This document shows positions 1-5,635 of a stretch of 5,635 nucleotides of DNA, piece after piece. Made by a program: the position numbers and the translations under genes. Under the pieces are notes generated by a model. It saw only the letters and a list, made by a program, of their open reading frames with translations. It had not been told where the DNA came from and made no database searches. The stretch's first letter is position 1. The number at the start of each line of letters is the position of its first letter. Source of the stretch: Syntrophaceae bacterium CG2_30_49_12 (GTDB lineage Bacteria > Desulfobacterota > Syntrophia > Syntrophales > CG2-30-49-12); the NCBI GenBank assembly GCA_001873675.1, contig MNZP01000015.1, positions 1-5,635 on the forward strand, in the 5' to 3' direction.

Positions 1-30
1 ATCGTTGACATGACATTAGTGAAGTATTCC

Positions 31-195
31 GTAACTACTCAGGTATCTTGCCACAAAGGCACCAAGATTATAGGATTAATTCTTTATAATAGCCTTTTTA
101 ATGCATGGCACATTGAAATTAATGAGAAAACTCCGTTATTCAATTTATATCCATCTTCTCTTTGGGTCTTTGTGCCTTGGTGGCTGAATAGTTAC
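31..195. repeat. Imperfect inverted repeat (MITE-like or dispersed palindromic element)
   Basis: The left arm (31-41 plus 50-66) is the reverse complement of the right arm (168-195). The 17-base blocks 50-66 and 168-184 match at 15 positions, and the 11-base blocks 31-41 and 185-195 match at 10. The only gap is 8 extra bases (42-49) in the left arm. The loop, 67-167, is AT-rich and shows no gene. The arms contain the GCCACAAAGGCAC type of motif, which I recall as part of a non-coding repeat scattered through many environmental bacterial genomes; I could not check this. The element lies just downstream of the lptE stop, so the operon transcript could run into it and fold a long stem. Whether it is mobile, a transcript-end structure or a relic is not known. 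Confidence 0.6.
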
Positions 196-242
196 AGTAT
201 TCCTTACTTTATAGCTTTCAGATGACGACGCTTGCGAGGAGG

Positions 243-776
243 CTAAAAGTCGGACATCATCAGTCTGTATACCTTTTCGGCTGCGTCGTTTGATAGTTTA
301 ATGAGGGCATTTCTTCGGCTGTTTTCACTGGTGAGCTGGTCAGTGATCTGATAATCTTCCATTCCTGAAATATCTTTATTGCTCCAGATAATTTTATGGG
401 TGTCCCGTTCTTCAAAGATGATTTCCATGGTCATCGTCACCCGTTCTTCCATGGCGATATTGTTGATGTCGTAAGAGAGATGAGAGATAGTAAGGCTTTT
501 TACGCTCCCCTTTAATACGGCATCTGCCATCTCCGGTTTTCCAACCACCTTGAATCTCCTCCCTTTGATAAATTCATCTATGAAGGCCTGCCGGAGGTAG
601 TTTTCCACATAGGCCTCACTGGTCCGGTTGGAAAATGTGTCAATAAAAACAGTTTTAATACGCGTTGCTATATGCTCGCCGGTCGGTGTGAAGCTGTAGC
701 CACAACCCGTAATCAACAGGATAAGGGCAGTGCTTGCTGTCAGGCCGAGGAAACGATTTATTTTTATACGGATCAT
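243..776 (-). CDS. lptE: LPS-assembly lipoprotein LptE
   Basis: This 177-residue protein is probably LptE, the outer-membrane lipoprotein that plugs and helps assemble the LptD pore, which inserts lipopolysaccharide into the outer leaflet. Residues 1-24 form a lipoprotein signal peptide: Arg and Lys at the N-terminus, a hydrophobic stretch (about 10-22), then a lipobox ending I-T-G-C with the lipidated cysteine at 25. The GYSF that follows is typical of the family. The rest alternates strand-like segments (about 42-47, 75-98, 112-133) with a final helix (about 151-173), matching the small alpha/beta fold of LptE. The ATG directly follows the leuS TAA with no gap, and its Shine-Dalgarno (AGGGG) lies inside the last leuS codons, so the two are probably translationally coupled. 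Sequence conservation in LptE is low, so the call leans on lipobox, length and position after leuS. Confidence 0.82.
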   Translation of the reverse strand: MIRIKINRFLGLTASTALILLITGCGYSFTPTGEHIATRIKTVFIDTFSNRTSEAYVENYLRQAFIDEFIKGRRFKVVGKPEMADAVLKGSVKSLTISHLSYDINNIAMEERVTMTMEIIFEERDTHKIIWSNKDISGMEDYQITDQLTSENSRRNALIKLSNDAAEKVYRLMMSDF

Positions 777-3371
777 TTATTTCCCCTGTTCCTGGATCAC
801 GATATTTACCAGCTTTTTCGGGACGTACACTTCCCTTAACACCTTTTTCCCCGCGATGAGCCTGGAGATCTTCTCGTTGGAAACGGCAAGAGACTTGACA
901 TTCTCAGCATCCTCATCGGCGGGAACGGTTATCCTGCCCCTCACTTTCCCGTTGACCTGAATAACAATGGTAATTTCCTCTTCCGAGGCCACGGTCGAAT
1001 CGTAGGTCGGCCAGGGAACATCGGTAAGGCTGGTTTTATAGCCGAGCAACATCCAGAGTTCTTCGGTAATGTGGGGAACGATAGGGGCCAGCAGCATGAT
1101 AATGGTTTCTATAGTCTCCCTGATGACGGAGAGGGCCTTTAAATCCTCCCTCTCCGGGCGTTCCACCTGGTAGAGGGTGTTCACCAGCTCCATGACGGCG
1201 CTTATAGCTGTATTGAAGTGGAATCGTTCTTCGATATCCGCGGCCACCTTTCTGATTGTCTGGTGGGTCTTCCGCCTCAGGTTTTTTAGATTGTCCTCCA
1301 GAGCTTCGCCGCCGTTAAAGGGTGCAACACCCCTGATGTCATCGAGATAATCCATGACGATGCGCCAGGTCCTGTTAAGGAAACGGAACGAACCCTCGAC
1401 CCCCTGGTCACTCCACTCGAGGTCTTTCTCCGGGGGTGCGGCAAAGAGACAGAACATCCTGGTAGTATCGGCGCCATATTCCCCGATCAGATAATCGGGA
1501 TCAACTACGTTTTTCAGCGACTTGGACATCTTTTCCGTCTTGCCGATCGTAACCTCCCGCTGACAGTGACAGCATTTCCCATCCTTTGCCTCGTCGGGGA
1601 AGAGATACCCGTGTTCAGAGCATCTCATCGTTTCCTTACAGACCATCCCCTGGGTCAGGAGGTTGGTAAAAGGTTCGTCAACACTTAAGACACCGAAGTC
1701 TCTCAACATCTTGGTATAGAACCTTGCATAGAGGAGGTGAAGGATAGCGTGTTCAATGCCGCCGATGTACTGATCCACAGGCATCCAGTAATCGGTCTTT
1801 TTTTTGTCAAGCCCCGGTTCGAAGGCGTGGTGAGGCGAACAGAAACGGTCAAAATACCAGGAAGATTCCACGAAGGTATCCATTGTATCTGTTTCTCTTG
1901 CCGCCGGCGCTCCGCAGCAGGGACAGATGACTTCCGCAAATTGCCGATGTCCCGCCAGGGGGGAGCCTCCCTCTCCCGTGAGCGCCACATCGTGTGGCAG
2001 AACAACGGGGAGATCGAATTCCGGCACCGGCACCGTGCCGCAAACCTTACAGATGATAATGGGAATCGGCGCCCCCCAGTATCGCTGTCTGGATATACCC
2101 CAATCCCTCAAGCGGTACTGGACAGTCTTTTTCCCCAGACCTCTGGATTCCAGATACTCCGCAATTGCTTCGAGGGCCTTCATGTTTTCCATTCCGTCAA
2201 ACGGTCCCGAATTGATAAGTATCCCTTCATCTACATAAGCATCTGTCATGGTCCCGGTATTTAGAGGTTTATCGAGACGCTGTATTACCACCTTAAGGGG
2301 AAGACTGTATTTCCTGGCAAATTCGAAGTCCCGCTGGTCATGGGCAGGAACCGCCATGACGCAACCGGTCCCATAGTCAGCAAGGATAAAGTTCGCCGCA
2401 TAAATGGGGATCTTCTTGTTGGTTAGGGGATTGAGGCAATAGGTGTCGAGGAAGATGCCTTCCTTTTCGTAATATTCAGATGTCATCAATACCCTGTCCT
2501 GTTTTTTTACCTTTTCCACAAATTCCCGCACTTCGTTCTCTCTCGGTTTTCCCTTTACCAGTTTCATGACGAGCGGATGTTCGGCGGCAACCAGCATAAA
2601 GGTAGCCCCGTATATTGTATCCTGCCGGGTTGTGAAGACCTTGATCTCACCGGTGGCTCCTGCCAAGGGAAAGGAGATTTCGCAGCCGTAACTCTTGCCG
2701 ATCCAGTTTCTCTGCATGGTGAGGACTTTTTCCGGCCATCCGGGGAGTCTGTCGCAGTAGTCGAGGAGTTCCTCAATGTATGCAGTAATCCGGAAAAACC
2801 ACTGGTCGAGATACTGCTCCTCTACCCCTGTGCCGCACCTCCAGCATAGCCCGGCCTCGACCTGCTCGTTGGCGAGGACTGTCCTACAGCGGGGACACCA
2901 GTTTACCGTGGAGCTTTTTTTGTAGGCAAGCCCCTTTCCGTACATCCAGAGAAAGAAGAGTTGTTCCCAGCGGTAATACTCCGGTTCACAGGTGGAAATT
3001 TCCCGGTCCCAGTCGTAGCTGAATCCCATCCTTTTGAGCTGTTTCCTCATAGAGGCGATATTTTCGTAAGTCCACCTGGCGGGATGGATCCCGTGTTCAA
3101 TGGCGGCGTTTTCTGCCGGCATGCCAAAGGCATCCCAACCCATGGGGTGCAGGACATTGTATCCTCTCATTCTTTTGTATCTCACCACTACATCGCCGAT
3201 AGTGTAGTTTCTCACGTGTCCGATATGGATCTTGCCTGAGGGATAGGGAAACATCTCCAGGAGGTAGTACTTCTTTTTGTGAGGATTCTCCGTTACCTTA
3301 AATATCTGTTCTTCTTCCCAGCGTTCCTGCCACTTTTCTTCAATCTCCCGGGGGTTGTATTTCATATTCAT
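777..3371 (-). CDS. leuS: Leucyl-tRNA synthetase (class Ia)
   Basis: Cytoplasmic enzyme that charges tRNA-Leu with leucine using ATP. It is full length at 864 residues. Visible landmarks: the HIGH box at 49-52 and KMSKS at 614-618; a zinc site C159-x2-C162 with C176-x2-C179; and the CP1 editing domain (about 230-415) with the threonine-rich T247-T248...T252 and the conserved Asp345 in the GTGCVMAVPAHD stretch. These sit at the same numbers as in E. coli LeuRS. Further pairs C441/C444 and C483/C486 may form another zinc knuckle. A leucine-specific insert (about 577-611) carries C584, H587, C600/C601 and C603. The anticodon-binding helical domain covers about 664-787 and the C-terminal tRNA-elbow domain about 799-863. 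One oddity is Gln250, where most bacterial enzymes have Pro (TTRPDT). The first ATG is chosen because AGGAAAG lies 9 bases upstream; a second ATG two codons later is less well placed. Confidence 0.98.
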   Translation of the reverse strand: MNMKYNPREIEEKWQERWEEEQIFKVTENPHKKKYYLLEMFPYPSGKIHIGHVRNYTIGDVVVRYKRMRGYNVLHPMGWDAFGMPAENAAIEHGIHPARWTYENIASMRKQLKRMGFSYDWDREISTCEPEYYRWEQLFFLWMYGKGLAYKKSSTVNWCPRCRTVLANEQVEAGLCWRCGTGVEEQYLDQWFFRITAYIEELLDYCDRLPGWPEKVLTMQRNWIGKSYGCEISFPLAGATGEIKVFTTRQDTIYGATFMLVAAEHPLVMKLVKGKPRENEVREFVEKVKKQDRVLMTSEYYEKEGIFLDTYCLNPLTNKKIPIYAANFILADYGTGCVMAVPAHDQRDFEFARKYSLPLKVVIQRLDKPLNTGTMTDAYVDEGILINSGPFDGMENMKALEAIAEYLESRGLGKKTVQYRLRDWGISRQRYWGAPIPIIICKVCGTVPVPEFDLPVVLPHDVALTGEGGSPLAGHRQFAEVICPCCGAPAARETDTMDTFVESSWYFDRFCSPHHAFEPGLDKKKTDYWMPVDQYIGGIEHAILHLLYARFYTKMLRDFGVLSVDEPFTNLLTQGMVCKETMRCSEHGYLFPDEAKDGKCCHCQREVTIGKTEKMSKSLKNVVDPDYLIGEYGADTTRMFCLFAAPPEKDLEWSDQGVEGSFRFLNRTWRIVMDYLDDIRGVAPFNGGEALEDNLKNLRRKTHQTIRKVAADIEERFHFNTAISAVMELVNTLYQVERPEREDLKALSVIRETIETIIMLLAPIVPHITEELWMLLGYKTSLTDVPWPTYDSTVASEEEITIVIQVNGKVRGRITVPADEDAENVKSLAVSNEKISRLIAGKKVLREVYVPKKLVNIVIQEQGK

Positions 3372-3420
3372 TTTTCTAAGCTTTCCTGCTACTCGATAAC
3401 TTTTTTACTTCAATAATTTT
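3372..3420 (-). other. Short intergenic gap between acyl-CoA dehydrogenase and leuS
   Basis: These 49 bases are AT-rich and hold the leuS ribosome binding site (AGGAAAG, 3381-3387). I see no hairpin followed by a T-run on the minus strand and no good promoter pair, which supports read-through from the upstream genes into leuS. Confidence 0.5.
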
Positions 3421-4569
3421 CTATAATCCCATGATATTGCCGACAATCACCTTCATGATTTCGGTGGTGCCGGCAGCGATTGTCATATAACGGACATCTC
3501 CCGGCGCCCGTGCGACATAATATTCCTTCATACACCCGTACCCACCATGGAGTTGGGTACAGTGGTAGGCAACACGATTGACCATTTCTGAAATCCACCA
3601 CTTGGCCATTGATACCCTCATGGTAATATCTCTTCCCTCGATGAAATCTTCGATGAGGGAATTCAGGAATGTCCTGCCTATCTCGACATCGGTGGCCATC
3701 TCCACGATCTTGAATGTGTTGTGCTGGTGACTGCTGACAGGACGTCCAAAAACGGTGCGTGTTTTACAATAATCAATAGTCTTCTCCATGACGTATTCCG
3801 CCGCGACCTGGGCATCAATGGTAAGTATCAGGCGCTCCTGCTGCAGGTTGTACATCAGATAATGGAATCCCCTGCCTTCCTCACCCAACAGGTTCTCTAC
3901 GGGGACAAGACAATCCTCGAAAACCAATTCTCCCGTATCCATACTGTGCCCCCCCGTCTTATCGAGAAGGCGTCCTTTTGAGAAACCCGGGGTTCCCTCT
4001 TCAATGAGCAGTACGCTGATACCTTTATGGGGAGGATCGGCCTTGGGGTCTGTTTTCACCGCCGTTACCGCCAGATTACAGTTTATGCCATTACTGATAA
4101 AAGTCTTCTGACCATTCACGACATAATGATCGCCGTCCCTGACGGCCTTGGTTCGGATAGCGGCGAGATCGGACCCGGCTTCCGGTTCTGTCATCGCTAC
4201 AGCCGTGATAATATCTCCATTGACACAGCCGGGAAGATATTTTTCCTTTTGTTTTTCATTGCCTTGATGATGGATGTAGGGAACGATAATGTCATTATGT
4301 ATCCCTATTCCACTTACACCGGGGCACTCGGACCTGCCGAGCTCTTCATGGACGATCACCGAGTATTCAAAGCCTCCTCCGGCGCCGCCGTACTTCTCAT
4401 CTACCCAGGGACAGAGGTATCCCTGGGCGCCGACCTTGTGCCACAGATCTCTGGGGATTCCTCTGTCCTCATCCCACTTCTCTGCATGCGGTTTTATCTC
4501 CTTATTGACAAAATCCTTGATGGATTTGCGGAAGATGTTATGCTCCTCTCCGTAAAATTTTGCTTCCAT
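3421..4569 (-). CDS. Acyl-CoA dehydrogenase, LCAD/isovaleryl-CoA dehydrogenase-like
   Basis: FAD-dependent flavoprotein that should oxidise an acyl-CoA to the 2,3-enoyl-CoA and pass electrons to electron-transfer flavoprotein. At 382 residues it has the usual family length. The N-terminal helical domain is about 1-120, the beta domain about 121-235 with signature A125-M-T-E-P-E-A-G-S-D134, and the C-terminal helical domain about 236-382 with R271-x2-FG and Q339-L-H-G-G-Y-G, both FAD and dimer contacts in the family. The loop that holds the catalytic Glu in short/medium-chain enzymes (Y-E-G-T) reads A365-A366-G-T here. Glu245 in the NLQQERL segment instead sits where long-chain and isovaleryl-CoA dehydrogenases keep their base. 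The enzyme is therefore probably active, but its substrate cannot be read from sequence. A strong Shine-Dalgarno (AAGGGG) lies 5 bases before the ATG. It follows the LUD gene by 34 bp, probably in the same transcript. Confidence 0.93.
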   Translation of the reverse strand: MEAKFYGEEHNIFRKSIKDFVNKEIKPHAEKWDEDRGIPRDLWHKVGAQGYLCPWVDEKYGGAGGGFEYSVIVHEELGRSECPGVSGIGIHNDIIVPYIHHQGNEKQKEKYLPGCVNGDIITAVAMTEPEAGSDLAAIRTKAVRDGDHYVVNGQKTFISNGINCNLAVTAVKTDPKADPPHKGISVLLIEEGTPGFSKGRLLDKTGGHSMDTGELVFEDCLVPVENLLGEEGRGFHYLMYNLQQERLILTIDAQVAAEYVMEKTIDYCKTRTVFGRPVSSHQHNTFKIVEMATDVEIGRTFLNSLIEDFIEGRDITMRVSMAKWWISEMVNRVAYHCTQLHGGYGCMKEYYVARAPGDVRYMTIAAGTTEIMKVIVGNIMGL

Positions 4570-4603
4570 AGTATCCCCTTATATTAGATATTTAGCTCCT
4601 TAC

Positions 4604-5293
4604 TTAGAAGCCTAAATCCTCACCCACGATCAAGACATGGATATCGGAAAGAAAAGGTTTTCTCTCTAAAATAACTGTTACCCGGCATGCCCGCATGGGG
4701 GCATTGCAATCCACACAGAAACCTGTGACCGCACAGGGAACTTCTAAGCCCATATCCCTTACTACCTGGGGGGTAGCAACCTCTTTGATTCGCCGGAAGG
4801 CGCTCTCCCGATCATTTACGACCTTATTGACCCCTGCTACTACTATTACCATGTTAGGGCCGAAGGTCATGGCCCCCACCCGGTTTCCTATCCCGTCCGT
4901 GCTGACCAGCGCACCCTCCAGGGTAACCGCATTGGCGCTGGTGAGAAAGACATCACAGGTCAAATGAGCTTTTCTTATCTTGAGGACGTCTTCGTCGGAT
5001 AATCCCGGCTTCCAATGATCATAGATCACATTGCCCTGTTTCTCCAGGGTATCCAGGACTCCGGTCTGTCGGATGGTCATCGAACCCCCGACGCCAATCT
5101 TTGCCCCTTTGGGAATACGGTTGAGAATCTCTGTACGGGCAGCCTCCAGGCTGTCCACATATAGAGCATCAAAGGCATTCTTTTTCAGCGCCTCCGCAGC
5201 CTTCTGGCCCCTCTGTTCCAGTAACCATTTTCGGGTTTTTTTCGCGTTCTGCAAACGTGCGAAATAAGGATTTTCATTGTCAGAGTTTCCCAT
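4604..5293 (-). CDS. Stand-alone LUD-domain protein (LutC/YkgG-like, DUF162)
   Basis: This 229-residue soluble protein belongs to the LUD family (PF02589), named for the LutB and LutC parts of the LutABC lactate oxidation complex. Stand-alone members like this one have no settled function. A helical N-terminus (about 10-60) leads into the alpha/beta LUD core: a glycine turn at 67-72 (GVGGSM), SANAVTLEGALVSTDG at about 119-134, GNRVGAMTFGP at 136-146 and VAGVNKVV at 152-159. The C-terminus carries C187, then C193-x2-C196-x6-C203, a cysteine cluster that could bind metal or an Fe-S centre (inference); no classical ferredoxin CxxCxxCxxxC is present. The start is fixed by a near-perfect AAGGAGGT (5304-5311) 10 bases upstream; an ATG at 5301-5303 is out of frame and touches the Shine-Dalgarno. 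It is the first gene of the probable operon. No LutA or LutB partner lies in this window. Confidence 0.88.
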   Translation of the reverse strand: MGNSDNENPYFARLQNAKKTRKWLLEQRGQKAAEALKKNAFDALYVDSLEAARTEILNRIPKGAKIGVGGSMTIRQTGVLDTLEKQGNVIYDHWKPGLSDEDVLKIRKAHLTCDVFLTSANAVTLEGALVSTDGIGNRVGAMTFGPNMVIVVAGVNKVVNDRESAFRRIKEVATPQVVRDMGLEVPCAVTGFCVDCNAPMRACRVTVILERKPFLSDIHVLIVGEDLGF

Positions 5294-5303
5294 GATTATT
5301 CAT

Positions 5304-5311
5304 ACCTCCTT
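5304..5311 (-). promoter_or_regulatory. Strong ribosome binding site of the LUD gene
   Basis: The minus strand reads AAGGAGGT, essentially a full match to the anti-Shine-Dalgarno sequence, 10 bases before the ATG at 5293. It decides between this start and the out-of-frame ATG at 5303. Confidence 0.85.
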
Positions 5312-5346
5312 CTTTCTTTCATAGCACTATTTTCAAGCTAATTTAC

Positions 5347-5352
5347 AGTATA
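5347..5352 (-). promoter_or_regulatory. Possible -10 element of the LUD-acd-leuS-lptE operon
   Basis: The minus strand reads TATACT, 5 of 6 matches to the sigma-70 -10 consensus, about 54 bases before the LUD start codon. No good -35 lies at 16-18 bases; the area is simply AT-rich (TTATTT or TTTAAA). If real, the promoter is weak or activator-dependent. Confidence 0.3.
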
Positions 5353-5370
5353 GGAATTTCCATTTTAAAT

Positions 5371-5395
5371 AACTTTAGGCACTTTAAACTTTAGG
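5371..5395. repeat. Direct repeat AACTTTAGG, 16-bp period
   Basis: The 9-base word AACTTTAGG occurs at 5371-5379 and 5387-5395, with a related CACTTT at 5380-5385 between them and an inverted AAAGTT at 5405-5410. It lies just upstream of the possible operon -10 element. It could be a regulator-binding site or part of the end of the mobile element suspected to the right. The choice cannot be made from this sequence. Confidence 0.45.
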
Positions 5396-5434
5396 TAACG
5401 TTCAAAAGTTGTGGCTTATTTAAAAATTGATTAA

Positions 5435-5495
5435 ATCACGATCTCTTTCTAAGGTTATGTTTGGAAACAAAAACCAAAAAGAAAGAGACCGTGAT
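5435..5495 (+). promoter_or_regulatory. Long nested stem-loop covering the start of the right-hand gene
   Basis: Arm 5435-5450 pairs with arm 5480-5495 at 15 of 16 positions; the one mismatch (5441 with 5490) is A-C on the plus strand and a G-U wobble on the minus strand. Inside, GGTT (5453-5456) can pair with AACC (5472-5475) and TGTTT (5458-5462) with AAACA (5465-5469). The right arm contains the purine-rich stretch AGAAAGAG (the likely ribosome binding site) and the first two bases of the ATG. A transcript entering from the left would therefore hide its translation start. No T-run follows, so it is not a standard terminator for plus-strand transcription. Confidence 0.7.
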
Positions 5496-5635
5496 GAAAC
5501 GAAAAATTACTATAACACTTCAGTATGATCTGGCAATAGGAAAAGTTAATTTAAATGAAATAGTATATAGATTAAAAGAGCTTAGAGATCATTTAATGCT
5601 TCGGATATTGGAAGAAATTCTCAAGAGCTATGATG
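5494..5635 (+). CDS. N-terminal fragment of a probable transposase (cut by window end)
   Basis: Forty-seven codons from the ATG are open to the window edge, reading MKRKITITLQYDLAIGKVNL and then a helix-forming stretch rich in Leu, Glu, Lys and Arg (V24 to Y46), ending EEILKSYD. A basic beta-like start followed by a helix of the form LKELRD...ILEEILKSYD reminds me of the N-termini of UPF0236/ISLre2-like transposases, but this is resemblance from memory. Codon use is AT-rich and unlike the four minus-strand genes, which fits acquired DNA. The frame stays open upstream to a TGA at 5428, so GTG (5491) or TTG (5461, with AAGG at 5451-5454) are alternative starts. The hairpin over the start also fits an insertion element. 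Gene reality is likely; family assignment is tentative. Confidence 0.55.
   Translation, partial: MKRKITITLQYDLAIGKVNLNEIVYRLKELRDHLMLRILEEILKSYD

Noticed and set aside
31..66. CRISPR repeat
   Set aside because: Only one inverted pair is present, with no regularly spaced direct repeats or spacers and no cas genes.
10..225. Open frame of 71 codons on the plus strand at the left edge
   Set aside because: No Shine-Dalgarno before the ATG, the frame runs straight through both arms of the inverted repeat, and the peptide has no recognisable features.
1737..2264. Open frame of 175 codons on the plus strand inside leuS
   Set aside because: It is antisense to a fully conserved LeuRS reading frame, has an unremarkable composition, and the peptide is explained as a shadow of leuS codon use.
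4027..4587. Open frame of 186 codons on the plus strand opposite the acyl-CoA dehydrogenase
   Set aside because: Antisense shadow; the minus-strand frame carries all acyl-CoA dehydrogenase signatures and a good ribosome binding site.
5301..5303. Upstream ATG as the start of the LUD gene
   Set aside because: It is out of frame with the protein, reaches a stop after seven codons, and directly abuts the Shine-Dalgarno, leaving no spacer.
5397..5402. AACGTT palindrome as an operator
   Set aside because: A six-base palindrome in AT-rich DNA is expected by chance and has no supporting second copy.
5435..5495. Rho-independent terminator
   Set aside because: The stem is long, but no T-run follows on the plus strand. 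On the minus strand it would sit upstream of the operon and be followed only by mixed AT-rich sequence, and its overlap with the ATG favours a role at the gene start.

Overview
This window looks like a piece of a Gram-negative, probably deltaproteobacterial (Desulfobacterota, for example Syntrophales-like) chromosome. That placement is an inference. It rests on an LptE-type outer-membrane lipoprotein directly behind leuS, a LeuRS carrying a Cys/His zinc-ribbon-like insert before KMSKS, and an LCAD/IVD-like acyl-CoA dehydrogenase beside a stand-alone LUD-domain protein. This gene content is familiar from anaerobic fatty- or aromatic-acid degraders.

Layout, left to right. Positions 1-242 have no convincing gene. 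They hold an imperfect palindrome (arms 31-66 and 168-195) of the 'CACAAAG' dispersed-repeat type. Positions 243-5293 carry four complete genes, all on the minus strand. In transcription order they are a LUD-domain protein (5293-4604), an acyl-CoA dehydrogenase (4569-3421), leuS (3371-777) and lptE (776-243). The gaps are 34, 49 and 0 bp, with no visible terminator between genes and a Shine-Dalgarno sequence before each, so they probably form one operon read right to left. Positions 5294-5493 are an AT-rich divergent intergenic region with a possible promoter for the operon, a 9-bp direct repeat, and a strong nested stem-loop. The stem-loop runs into the start of a plus-strand gene (from 5494) cut by the window edge. 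That gene's N-terminus resembles a transposase.

Functionally the operon mixes housekeeping and catabolic roles: leucyl-tRNA synthesis and LPS export on one side, acyl-CoA oxidation and a LUD protein of unknown role on the other. No clear new multi-gene system is visible. The best leads are the hairpin covering the start of the right-hand gene, the palindromic repeat at the left edge, and the relocated catalytic base of the acyl-CoA dehydrogenase.
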